Positions 7,575 through 14,839 of a stretch of 40,669 bases of DNA are shown here, in pieces. The notes under the pieces were generated by a model that was given only the letters and a program-made list of their open reading frames with translations, made no database searches and was not told the origin of the DNA. The translations under genes and the position numbers were made by a program. Source of the DNA: Pluralibacter sp. UBA7423 (GTDB lineage: Bacteria > Pseudomonadota > Gammaproteobacteria > Enterobacterales > Enterobacteriaceae). Numbering within the stretch: position 1 is the stretch's first letter; each line of letters opens with the position of its first letter. The DNA lies in the NCBI GenBank assembly GCA_002470465.1, contig DKMD01000042.1:51332-92000 (forward strand). The letters run 5' to 3'.

Positions 7575-8420
7575 CTAATCCGATAGTTTCATTACATCAG
7601 CGACTTTCATTTGCTTCAAATGGCTATTTTTGTTCATGAAGTAATGGAATTGTCGGATAAAGTCAGTTGTGCAGGATTTAAGAGCCAAAGGCCTGTCGGT
7701 ATCTTTGATTTGGCTGGACTGCCTCATTTCGCTTTCTTCGTCATCGTCTGTATATAGTAGTCTGGATAACCTGTCGTCAGAGACACGGATTTTTTTAACG
7801 GCTGCCCACACCAGGATATCCAGCATAGGTATTACACGATAACTGATGAGTTTCTTGATAGTTCCGTATCCAAAACGAACAGATTCCAATGGGTTTTCAT
7901 CAATACCCTTTACTTTACGCCATTGCGGTAATGCAGCTTTAAGCGACTCTGCAATCTCTTCGTCTGTGCCACTTGCCAAATCAATCTCGAACATGACTGT
8001 TCGTGTAAACTGATCTGGCATAATGTCTGAAAGTGATTCCTCTCGAAGCTCTGCATTTATAGAATAATTGTCACCTTCATGCCAAAGAAAACCTCCACGT
8101 TGCATTGCAATAATGCTCGTTTCAGCAAGGCGATCAAGGGTTGTTAGAAAAAAATGGGGTGGCTGGAAAAGTTTGTTAGCAGGAGTCATGTATCCCAGTT
8201 GCCCTTCTTCGATTAAAAAAGGGTTGCCGCTGAATATCTTTGAGAAGTAACCCATAAGAGTTCTGCTCTCAAACTCTTCTCTATACTCCTTAAAGAACAA
8301 GTTTCGGGCCCATATCTCATGGTAGAACTGGATCAATGAGAGGTCTTCAAATTTACGATATGTATCAATCTTAAACCAACTCTTGATGTCTTTTGTATGC
8401 TCTGGTGACCAATTGTTCAA
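7575..8420 (-). CDS. DUF6387 family protein
   Basis: A 281-residue soluble protein. The start (DIKSWFKIDTYRKFEDLSLI, followed by a conserved Trp/Arg segment FYHEIWARNLFF) matches my memory of the DUF6387 family, proteins of about 270-300 residues that are frequent beside integrases in enterobacterial islands. No enzyme motif is visible and the function of the family is unknown to me. The first 60 residues are aromatic-rich and the last 60 charged. It is a single leftward gene with its own terminator, and its upstream DNA carries a 30-bp palindrome that could be an operator. The family name rests on recall, not on a search. Confidence 0.6.
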   Translation of the reverse strand: MNNWSPEHTKDIKSWFKIDTYRKFEDLSLIQFYHEIWARNLFFKEYREEFESRTLMGYFSKIFSGNPFLIEEGQLGYMTPANKLFQPPHFFLTTLDRLAETSIIAMQRGGFLWHEGDNYSINAELREESLSDIMPDQFTRTVMFEIDLASGTDEEIAESLKAALPQWRKVKGIDENPLESVRFGYGTIKKLISYRVIPMLDILVWAAVKKIRVSDDRLSRLLYTDDDEESEMRQSSQIKDTDRPLALKSCTTDFIRQFHYFMNKNSHLKQMKVADVMKLSD

Positions 8421-8700
8421 AATTCATTCTCCACCTATGCTAGTACTGTCCTACGGGTACAATTCAGTTATGCTGAAAAACTACCGTATACACTAATCGG
8501 TGGAAAGCAGATCCTGCTTACGCAGTTCAGCTACCAACTGGTAGTTGAACTGAGGATTGGTTATCTTTTGATACAATTTGCCAATCAGCTAATCGTGAGA
8601 ACTCATACCATTAAGATTTATGGTTCCTTTTTAGAACCACCAATAAAATAAAAAGTCAAAATAAATATATAAATCATTGGATTGAATAACTAATTACAAG
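8421..8700. other. intergenic DNA with palindrome, probable island right junction
   Basis: No gene. The region has the 30-bp palindrome at 8523-8552, an imperfect inverted pair GATTGG/CCAATC near 8555-8585, and a small hairpin GGTTC-GAACC at about 8621-8636 that ends in ACCACCA. It then changes into DNA resembling the ssrA 3' flank. A clean copy of the ssrA 3' end (the usual attachment core) was not found. Confidence 0.45.
8523..8552. promoter_or_regulatory. 30-bp imperfect palindrome, candidate operator or recombination site
   Basis: CAGTTCA-G-CTACCA-AC-TGGTAG-T-TGAACTG: 13 of 14 arm positions pair around a two-base centre. It is about 105 bases upstream of the DUF6387 start. Such a long two-fold symmetric site usually binds a dimeric regulator; an attachment or replication hairpin is an alternative. 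The symmetry is directly visible and the role is inference. Confidence 0.5.
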
Positions 8701-8725
8701 GACGCCAGCCCGATGAAGTCCTAAG

Positions 8726-8758
8726 AGCCCGCACGGCGCAAGCCCTGCGGGCTTTTTT
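8726..8758 (+). terminator. terminator resembling the one after ssrA (tmRNA)
   Basis: The stem AGCCCGCA/TGCGGGCT is followed by six T residues. The stem and the preceding CCGATGAAGTCCTAAG are what I recall from just downstream of ssrA in E. coli. The tmRNA gene is not present in the window, so its 3' flank has probably been displaced by an insertion. The terminator itself is clear; the ssrA link is from memory. Confidence 0.75.
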
Positions 8759-8759
8759 G

Positions 8760-9186
8760 TGCCCTCAATTTGTCCCGCGAAGTCTGATTCCAACTAATTA
8801 AATCCGAACCTTTTAGGTACCTTGTTAGGCACCTCATAGAGCTTTATTGTTTTCGTTGGGCCTAAACGCATAGAGACTATCCATGGCAAGAAAAAAAGAT
8901 CAGTATATTAAATAAAACAATGTGTTATGTTAAATAGCAGTCCCTTTTTTCTTTGGCAGTAACGGCCAACTGATATCAGCCCCCCCTCCATAGTCTGTCC
9001 TGCCACCCTTCCAGTTAAAGAGATAAGCACATTAAGGGTATCTGCTTCTCAGGACCTTCTGCAAAATAAACCAACCGCTCCTGCCTGAATAAAAATAGCA
9101 AGGTACTTAACGACCGCTGAAAAAAACTTGTATTGGAGATTGTTCATAATAGAATTGAGTTCCAATACTTATGCCAGAAATCAATC
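8760..9186. other. intergenic DNA downstream of the ssrA-type terminator
   Basis: No convincing gene in these roughly 430 bases. A ten-codon frame starting ATGGCAAGAAAAAAAG at 8883 begins with the residues MARK seen at the start of many P4-type integrases placed beside ssrA, but it stops at once. Short repeats (GTACCTTGTTAGGCACC, an imperfect hairpin near 8816-8834) are the only other structure seen. Confidence 0.45.
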
Positions 9187-9516
9187 ATGGATGATATCGA
9201 AATTAAAATTCGAGAATTTGGGTTCACTGATAAAGAACTCAAAAAATTTCACGACTATCAGCAACGAGATGATAAAGGAACAGTTATTTATCAATTAAAA
9301 GGACTAAAGCGTGGGTTTTATATCATGGTATTACTTTATTCCCTGCTTGCGATAAAATGGGGCTACTCATTAGTGACTGGCGATAAAAGCTCAATTATAG
9401 CGTTCTCTTTTATATTGCTACTCTTCGCATTTGCTCTGTACATAGCAGCCCCATTCAGGCTGACATTTAAGTCTGTCCGCTTTTTAAAAAAACACAAACT
9501 TACTGGTTATCTTTGA
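9187..9516 (+). CDS. small membrane protein of unknown function
   Basis: The open frame could begin at a TTG at 9133, but the ATG at 9187 gives a more natural start (MDDIEIKIREFGFTDKEL), for 109 residues. The N-terminal 45 residues are charged and helical; two membrane segments follow (about residues 46-64 and 70-90), then a basic tail. No clear ribosome site precedes either start. It converges with the DUF4225 remnant, and the two frames overlap by 17 bases at their stops. Neighbouring a DUF4225 gene is the only clue to its role; I do not recognise the family. Confidence 0.55.
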   Translation: MDDIEIKIREFGFTDKELKKFHDYQQRDDKGTVIYQLKGLKRGFYIMVLLYSLLAIKWGYSLVTGDKSSIIAFSFILLLFAFALYIAAPFRLTFKSVRFLKKHKLTGYL

Positions 9517-10284
9517 TTGATTTTAATGCCATACCGTCATTATACATTTCAAGAACTAAATCCGCTCTACTCATCTTTTTAAGGCCACGGACATAGTCAC
9601 TGGGAATATAATGGAATAAACGCCAGGAGCTGGATTTAAGAGTTAACCTGGCGAGTCCATAACCCGACAGGGTAAGATCCATCACGCTGAAAGCCGTTGC
9701 GCCAGCCCATGTCTGAAACCCAGCAAACTCGGCTACGGCAATGTAGCCTTCTTTCATAAAACCAACGGTATCATCCCTACTTCCAACAATGTTAACGATT
9801 CCCTCATGAATTGCATTAGCGCCATGTAGAACAAGCATAGAACCAAACGCCATTCCTATTATATTTCCCGGAGCAGATGCAAAAACAACTGCTACACCAC
9901 CAACTATCTGAAGCGTGCCCGATACGATGCTTATGCCATCTACAACATAGCTCCAGACGCCTTTTTCATGTTTAACCGTAATAGAAGTATGAATTTTGGC
10001 CATTCCATGGCGTAGCCGACTATCCTGTTCCTTAAGATTTTCAGTCTCTTGTTTTATATTCCGAAGAAATTCTTTTCGTTCGTTATCTGTTTTTGCGTTT
10101 TCAATTGCCCTTAAGTTCCCATTGATAAAAAACCTGATTTCAGACTCAAACCTATCGCTTATAAAAAATCTTTAAAATACCTTACAGCCACGCTTTTAGC
10201 CGTATCCAATAAGCGATCGGCTTCGAGTTTAGCCATAATTAAAAAATAATTTTAATTACTTCCTGAGTTTAAAATAAGATCCAT
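9500..10284 (-). pseudogene. DUF4225 family protein, broken by a stop and a frameshift
   Basis: The longest open part (from Met at 10003) encodes 167 residues with Gly/Ala-rich membrane segments typical of DUF4225 proteins. The family likeness continues upstream in the same frame without a start to about 10171. A T run of six at 10163-10168 (minus strand) shifts the frame: a seventh T would join KDF to FISDRFESE and extend the protein. Further up, a frame from ATG 10284 (MDLILNSGSN) meets a TAA and then continues in register to MAKLEADRLLDTAK. So the original protein was about 260 residues. Two independent lesions favour a real pseudogene over one sequencing error. A fragment starting at Met 10003 could still be made. 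Confidence 0.7.
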
Positions 10285-10409
10285 ATTAAAAGCCTTTAGA
10301 CACCCCAAAGTGAGAATGAATCTTAACAATCGAGCAGTATAAAACGGGTGTTTTTATAAACTTTGGGATTTCAGAGTGAGCAAAATTCCCAAATATTAAA
10401 TTGCGGATC
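10285..10409. other. short spacer with inverted repeats at the island/chromosome transition
   Basis: CCCAAAGT (10303-10310) pairs with ACTTTGGG (10359-10366), and TTTGGGA-ttt pairs with aaa-TTCCCAAA around 10362-10393. Base composition changes from AT-rich to GC-rich right after it. It may hold an insertion scar, but no insertion sequence ends can be named. Confidence 0.35.
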
Positions 10410-10598
10410 CGTGATGTAAAAATACAGGCGCGTATGTCGCTTTCCTGGATATCTCATTTAGGGATCACCGCGCCTCTGGCGGGTGCACTGGCGGGAAAAT
10501 GGGGCATTAACGCAGTCTATCTGGCGAGTGCCGGGGCCGTTGCGCTGTCGGTGATTATGGCGCTGTTATTAATGGCAGGACGCAAAAATCAAGCCTGA
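10410..10598 (+). pseudogene. C-terminal fragment of an MFS transporter
   Basis: About 55-63 residues remain: a helix start (RMSLSWISHLGITAPLAG), a glycine-rich turn (ALAGKWGINAVY) and one more membrane helix ending in a basic tail (AGRKNQA). This is how the last two helices of a major facilitator superfamily protein read. The GC-rich composition matches the chromosome, unlike the DNA to its left. There is no ribosome site or usable N-terminus, so the gene was most likely truncated by the insertion or deletion that brought in the island. Confidence 0.55.
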
Positions 10599-10647
10599 CA
10601 GACCCGACATACTTAAAGATTTATGCTCATCCTGAATGTCGTTAACG

Positions 10648-10683
10648 TTGGGCTGACTCGTCTGTCGTGGCGAGTCAGCCCAA
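10648..10683. terminator. 13-bp perfect hairpin, probable terminator of the export operon
   Basis: TTGGGCTGACTCG pairs perfectly with CGAGTCAGCCCAA around a ten-base loop. It lies between the converging MFS remnant and the leftward ABC transporter gene, about 50 bases beyond the latter's stop. No T run follows on either strand, so it may act as an RNA 3' end stabiliser rather than a classic terminator. Confidence 0.5.
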
Positions 10684-10731
10684 CCTTCCGCCCTGTCTCA
10701 CCTTCCTTTTTCTCATCAAAATGGGAAAAAA

Positions 10732-12900
10732 CTATAAAAACACTTCATCAATAATGTCCTGCCGCTTCAGCTCCCTAAAACTCCCCTCCTCCAGATACAC
10801 AACCCGATCCGCAGAAGCGATAGTTTCCGGGCGATGGGCAATCAGCAGAACGGGAAGCCCCAGCCGGCGCAGCGTCTGGCTTATCTGGATCTCACTTTCT
10901 ACATCGAGATGGCTGGTCGCTTCATCCAGCAGCAGTAACCCCGGCTTCTTATACAGCGCCCTGGCCAGCAGAATACGCTGCTTTTGCCCTCCGGAAAGCC
11001 CTCCGCCGGTTTCACCAATTAATGTCTGGTATCCCATCGACATCGCCATAATATCGCCGTCGATAAGCGCCAGCCTGGCGCACTGGATCATCCATTCATG
11101 GTTGCGATCGTCGCTGAAGAAAATAATGTTATCGGCAACAGAACCGCGGAACAGATAATCATCCTGCAGCACGGTCCCGATTCGCTGGCGAACCTGAAAA
11201 TAATCCGGATGCGTATGCGGTATACCCAAAGTCCGAATCGTTCCCTCATCAGGGGTGTGAATGCCAAGAATGAGCTTCACCAGCGTCGATTTGCCACAGC
11301 CAGATTTACCCGTAATGGCCACGACCTCACTGGCATGAAGCGTCAGCGACAATCCTTTGATTATCGGTTTATTCCCGCCCTTGTGGCAGAAAACAATGTG
11401 CTCAAGTGAGAGTGAAGAATGCACATCTTCAACCCCAACGTTCCTGTAGACGAAAGGAACCACAGAGGAGCTGTTATCCTCCGTCGAAGGCGGCTGATGA
11501 CCCTCGGCTGGCGTCAGAACGATATCGGCCAGGCGTTCGTTATAAACATCAAGCATACGCCAGGAGAAAAAGTTGTCCGTCAGCGTGCTGATGCTGGATG
11601 AAAAGCGCCCCTGATAGGAGAGATAGGCAACCAGCATGCCGACGGTAAAGGTGCCGTTCAGCACTTCGCCTGCGCCTTTCCACAAAATAACCGCCGATAC
11701 CACGCTGCTGGTCAGGGTATGCGCAATGTCATAGCACATCAGCAAGCGGCTCTGGCGAAGCTGCGTATTTCTGCGGATGACGTTGAGATTCAACCAGGCT
11801 GCCTCGCGGTGCGCCGTCACGCCGTTAATTCTCAGGCTCATGATACCGTTGAGCGTTTCCAGAAAATGCCCGGACTCGCGCGCATCGGCATCCCAGACAT
11901 CCTCCGCAGAGCGTCGCAGAGCCGGGTACCACAACGCTCTTAGCAGGCCATAGATAACGGCGGCCAATACCGCTATCAACGTCAACTCCGTGCTATAGAG
12001 CAGCATCATGCAAAGTGCGGTGACAACGAGCAATACGTCCAGAATCCCTTCCAGAACCTGCGTAGTCAGCGCCTGCTGGATGTTATCCACTGCGTCAAAA
12101 CGGGCATTCACGCTTCCTTTACTGCGGGCATCAAACCAGGCGAGAGGAAGGCGAACCAGATGATGGAAAACCCGGGCCGTCCACTGCATATTGAAATTCA
12201 CAGACAGCGTAATCTTGGCCCACTGCCGGGCCAGCGACAGCAGCATCTGAGTCAGGGATAACAGCAGCAGGGCAATAATAATAACGACCAGCAGACTTCG
12301 ATCGGCGGCCACCAGCACCTCATCAATCACCAGCTGGTTGAGAAGGGGTCCGCCGAGCGCAAGAAGCTCCAGCACAAGCGCAAAGATAATGATGCGAAGC
12401 AGGGCGGGCAGCAGGCCAGGGGTCTTGCCGGTCAGCTGCCGCAGGTGAATTCTCTGCCTCTCATCCCTGACCGTGAAATCACTGGCTGGCGTCAGCTCCA
12501 GCGCCACGCCGGTGAAGTGCTTCCCTGCGTCCTGCAAGGAAATGGTCACCCTTCCCTTGTCGGGATCGTGGATCTCCAGCCTGTTCCCGCGAATCTTATG
12601 CAGCACCACAAAATGATTCATATTCCAGTGGAGAATGCACGGCAGAGAGAGTGATTTCAGCTCTTCAAGCTCCAGGCTGACTGCCCGTGCGGAGAGCCGG
12701 ATAACGGCCGCACATTCAATCAGCCTGCGCAGCGTCATCCCCTGCGTACTGATGCTGAAGCGCTCGCGTAGCGTGGGTAAATCCGTCTGTAAGCCATGCC
12801 AGCAGGCCATCATCGCCAGGCATGCCAGACCGCATTCTGCTGACTCCGTTTGCCGGATGACGGGAAGCTGTTTTCGCCCTGCCCATTTTAGTGCTTCCAT
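10732..12900 (-). CDS. CvaB-like bacteriocin ABC transporter with C39 peptidase domain
   Basis: A 722-residue peptidase-containing ABC exporter. The start at 12900 is chosen because its ATG overlaps the stop of the adaptor gene (TAATG) with AAAGGA before it; an in-frame start at 12948 is less likely. Domains: a C39 double-glycine leader peptidase (residues about 10-140; catalytic Cys23 in ESAECGLACL, His in MNHFVVLH and Asp in HDPDKG), a membrane domain (about 160-440), and an ATPase domain with Walker A GKSGCGKST, signature LSGGQKQRI, Walker B LLLLDEATS and H-loop AHRPE. It would cleave a GG-type leader and export a microcin or bacteriocin through the inner membrane with the HlyD-like adaptor and TolC. 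No precursor gene is seen nearby. Confidence 0.9.
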   Translation of the reverse strand: MEALKWAGRKQLPVIRQTESAECGLACLAMMACWHGLQTDLPTLRERFSISTQGMTLRRLIECAAVIRLSARAVSLELEELKSLSLPCILHWNMNHFVVLHKIRGNRLEIHDPDKGRVTISLQDAGKHFTGVALELTPASDFTVRDERQRIHLRQLTGKTPGLLPALLRIIIFALVLELLALGGPLLNQLVIDEVLVAADRSLLVVIIIALLLLSLTQMLLSLARQWAKITLSVNFNMQWTARVFHHLVRLPLAWFDARSKGSVNARFDAVDNIQQALTTQVLEGILDVLLVVTALCMMLLYSTELTLIAVLAAVIYGLLRALWYPALRRSAEDVWDADARESGHFLETLNGIMSLRINGVTAHREAAWLNLNVIRRNTQLRQSRLLMCYDIAHTLTSSVVSAVILWKGAGEVLNGTFTVGMLVAYLSYQGRFSSSISTLTDNFFSWRMLDVYNERLADIVLTPAEGHQPPSTEDNSSSVVPFVYRNVGVEDVHSSLSLEHIVFCHKGGNKPIIKGLSLTLHASEVVAITGKSGCGKSTLVKLILGIHTPDEGTIRTLGIPHTHPDYFQVRQRIGTVLQDDYLFRGSVADNIIFFSDDRNHEWMIQCARLALIDGDIMAMSMGYQTLIGETGGGLSGGQKQRILLARALYKKPGLLLLDEATSHLDVESEIQISQTLRRLGLPVLLIAHRPETIASADRVVYLEEGSFRELKRQDIIDEVFL

Positions 12901-14153
12901 TACAGTTTTCCTTTCAGGCTCCAGATGGGCTCCGTCAGCCACTCCCAAAGATGGCGGGTATCCAGGCTGACGTCTCCCTCCAGCGTCATGCCAGGGCGCA
13001 GGGGCTCATTCTTTCCATAGGCCAGGATAAACGTGCTTTCGGGTTCAACGATGACGCGATAGTGACCCTCATCCTCTTTCCATGTCACGGGAGATAAAGT
13101 GAGTAAATCCGCAGGCGCCAGCGTTGTGCGGCTGATTTCACGGATAGCGCCGTACTGAACGCCAAACTTCTGGTACGGGAATGCAGCGAACCGGAGTGCC
13201 ACTCTTTGCCCAGGCCGAATGAAGCCTGCATGTTTGCTGGTCGCATAGAGTTCGATTTGCAGACGTGCGTTATCGGGCATCAGCGTCATCACAGGTACTG
13301 ACGTTCTGACGGGCTGACCTTGCCTGACCAGTACCGCCGCAACGGTGCCGGAAACGGGCGCGGTCAGCGTAAACTTTTCCTGTCCTGCCAGCTCTGCCTG
13401 CTGTTGCCCGATGGCCTGCAACTGCCTGTCCAGCTCTGCCCTGCGGCTTTCCCCCTGCACAATAAGGTGCTGGAGATCGTCTTCAGCGGTTTTCATGGCG
13501 GTATGCAGCTGCAAAAGCCCCTGACGCCGATCTTCAGCATTTTGCCGGGCGGCGGAAACCTCGATTTGTTTCTGCTGATACTCCACCTTAGAGACGTAAT
13601 GCGTGCCCGCCAGCTTTTGATAACGCCCCATGACGGACGTAGCCAGCGCGACCTGATGCTCAGCAAGCAGCAGCCGCTGCTCTGCACTTTTCATCTGCGG
13701 CAGCAAAGCAGCTATTCGCTGCTGTATTGCTTCCTGCTGTTGGCGGTTATCACGCGACTCCAGCGCCTGCTGAGAAGCCAGCATGGCATACTGCATTTTC
13801 AGGGACAGGCTCATGGCCGCCAGCGTGCCAGCGCCCTGCCCGTTATAGTGTTCGCCGCTGATATGGTAAAGAGGCTCACCAGCCACGACGCGTTGCCCTT
13901 CTGACGCCGTTAATTTTGTCACGTAGCCATTATATTGCGGCGTTATTTTTACCAGCCCGGAGGAAGGCATAACAATGCCGGAGAGATGCGCTTTGCGGGT
14001 ATAGCTGGCAGAGTAAATAAAGAACCCAATACCTAATGCCAAAATAAAAGTGGCAATGGCGCTACCGCACATGACAGAAGATGACGGGATAATAATGTCG
14101 CCATGCGCCACATCATTACTGTGCTCAATGGCTTCTTTTCTGAAGATGCTCAT
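12900..14153 (-). CDS. HlyD/CvaA-like membrane fusion protein for peptide export
   Basis: A 417-residue periplasmic adaptor with one N-terminal membrane helix (about residues 30-50, ATFILALGIGFFIYSA), a beta-barrel/lipoyl half motif (SGLVKITPQYNGYVTKL), a long coiled coil rich in Gln and Ala (about 100-260) and the closing lipoyl segment (FTLTAPVSGTVAAVLVRQGQ). This is the layout of CvaA/HlyD adaptors that bridge the exporter to TolC. It is first of the pair and coupled to the transporter by TAATG. The ribosome site before its ATG is weak (AGGATA, 15 bases away). The small membrane-protein gene lies 51 bases upstream on the same strand. Confidence 0.9.
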   Translation of the reverse strand: MSIFRKEAIEHSNDVAHGDIIIPSSSVMCGSAIATFILALGIGFFIYSASYTRKAHLSGIVMPSSGLVKITPQYNGYVTKLTASEGQRVVAGEPLYHISGEHYNGQGAGTLAAMSLSLKMQYAMLASQQALESRDNRQQQEAIQQRIAALLPQMKSAEQRLLLAEHQVALATSVMGRYQKLAGTHYVSKVEYQQKQIEVSAARQNAEDRRQGLLQLHTAMKTAEDDLQHLIVQGESRRAELDRQLQAIGQQQAELAGQEKFTLTAPVSGTVAAVLVRQGQPVRTSVPVMTLMPDNARLQIELYATSKHAGFIRPGQRVALRFAAFPYQKFGVQYGAIREISRTTLAPADLLTLSPVTWKEDEGHYRVIVEPESTFILAYGKNEPLRPGMTLEGDVSLDTRHLWEWLTEPIWSLKGKL

Positions 14154-14204
14154 TATTGTTTTTTATATCCTGATCATGGCGGCTCAGGGTATTACCGCCC
14201 ATCC

Positions 14205-14411
14205 CTATTTAAATTTTCGCCCGAAAAGTCGAAGGTAGATGTTAAGGCCACACCGGGTTACGGCAATAAGTGCGGTTATCATAGCCAAGAACTTCGCTAA
14301 CAGTTCGCTTTTGGGTCCATTATCCACATCCATAACGTTAGCGAACTTTAATAATCCAAATCCGACAACAAACAGAAGTAAATAAACCAAGAAATATAAA
14401 AACTTTCCCAT
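14205..14411 (-). CDS. small two-helix membrane protein upstream of the exporter, possible immunity protein
   Basis: The ATG at 14411 (MGKFLYFLVY) is favoured over the one at 14426 because GGTGAG lies just before it, giving 68 residues. There are two hydrophobic segments (about residues 3-22 and 38-56) and a basic C-terminus (RLFGRKFK). No double-glycine leader is present, so it is not an exported precursor of the usual type. Small two-helix proteins of this size next to CvaAB-type exporters are often immunity proteins, as for microcins V and H47; that is an analogy only. It is probably co-transcribed with the adaptor and transporter. Confidence 0.55.
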   Translation of the reverse strand: MGKFLYFLVYLLLFVVGFGLLKFANVMDVDNGPKSELLAKFLAMITALIAVTRCGLNIYLRLFGRKFK

Positions 14412-14426
14412 AAAGAAGCTCACCAT

Positions 14427-14839
14427 TGTACTTTATTGTATTTTCCATAAAGGCAATTTGAGTTTTACAGGCTGAGAATTAATACCGGAAGGAGATATAT
14501 GTAATAAAATGTAACTTATAAAATCAACAAGACACATCGTTAAATAAACAAGTTATATAAGCCATTAATTATTTATCGATTTAAACAGGGTGGAACGCAA
14601 CTTCAATACCATGACTTTGAGCAGTTTTATCACTTCTTATATCAGCATGTTCGCGAAATCAGGCCGGTTGCAATAAGAGTATTCCATCCAAAACCGTTAT
14701 AAATAAATCACAGCAAAATCATAATGCTCATAAATACAGAAAAGCCATCAGAAGATTATTACGGAAAACAGCGATTCAGAATCGGCCTACGCTACGCCCC
14801 TGCCCATCAGGGGCAAAGGCGCACTAAACTAAAGCGGGT
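14427..14839. other. AT-rich gap between export operon and carbonic anhydrase
   Basis: I checked both strands for a short GG-leader precursor and found only frames under 25 codons without one. A rightward frame from about 14550 to a TAA at 14700-14702 has no ATG but reads like protein (QLQYHDFEQFYHFLYQHVR, IRPVAIRVFHPKPL), so it may be the decayed end of a lost gene. An inverted CCCCTGCCCATCAGGGG motif at about 14797-14813 with AT-free flanks may help end transcription of the carbonic anhydrase gene. Confidence 0.4.

Larger units (their letters stand above)
1..10420. mobile_element. AT-rich genomic island region (left boundary outside window)
   Basis: The stretch is visibly richer in A and T than the DNA from about 10.4 kb on. 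It carries recombinase genes, an AlpA-family regulator, small orphan genes and a broken gene, which is the usual content of enterobacterial islands. It interrupts two pieces of chromosome: the DNA at 8690-8760 resembles the 3' flank of ssrA, and an MFS gene has lost everything but its tail at 10410-10598. The region may be more than one insertion: the recombinase module (1172-6671), the alpA/DUF6387 part (6754-8420) and the DUF4225 part (9187-10284) could have separate histories. Exact boundaries are not resolved. The island call is inference from composition and content. Confidence 0.7.

Noticed and set aside
8600..8720. Copy of the tmRNA 3' end as attR
   Set aside because: Apart from ACCACCA at about 8636-8642 the expected tmRNA 3' sequence is not present, so I do not call an attachment site.
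13320..13904. Rightward frame of 194 codons over the HlyD-like gene
   Set aside because: Antisense to a well supported adaptor gene; composition is not protein-like.
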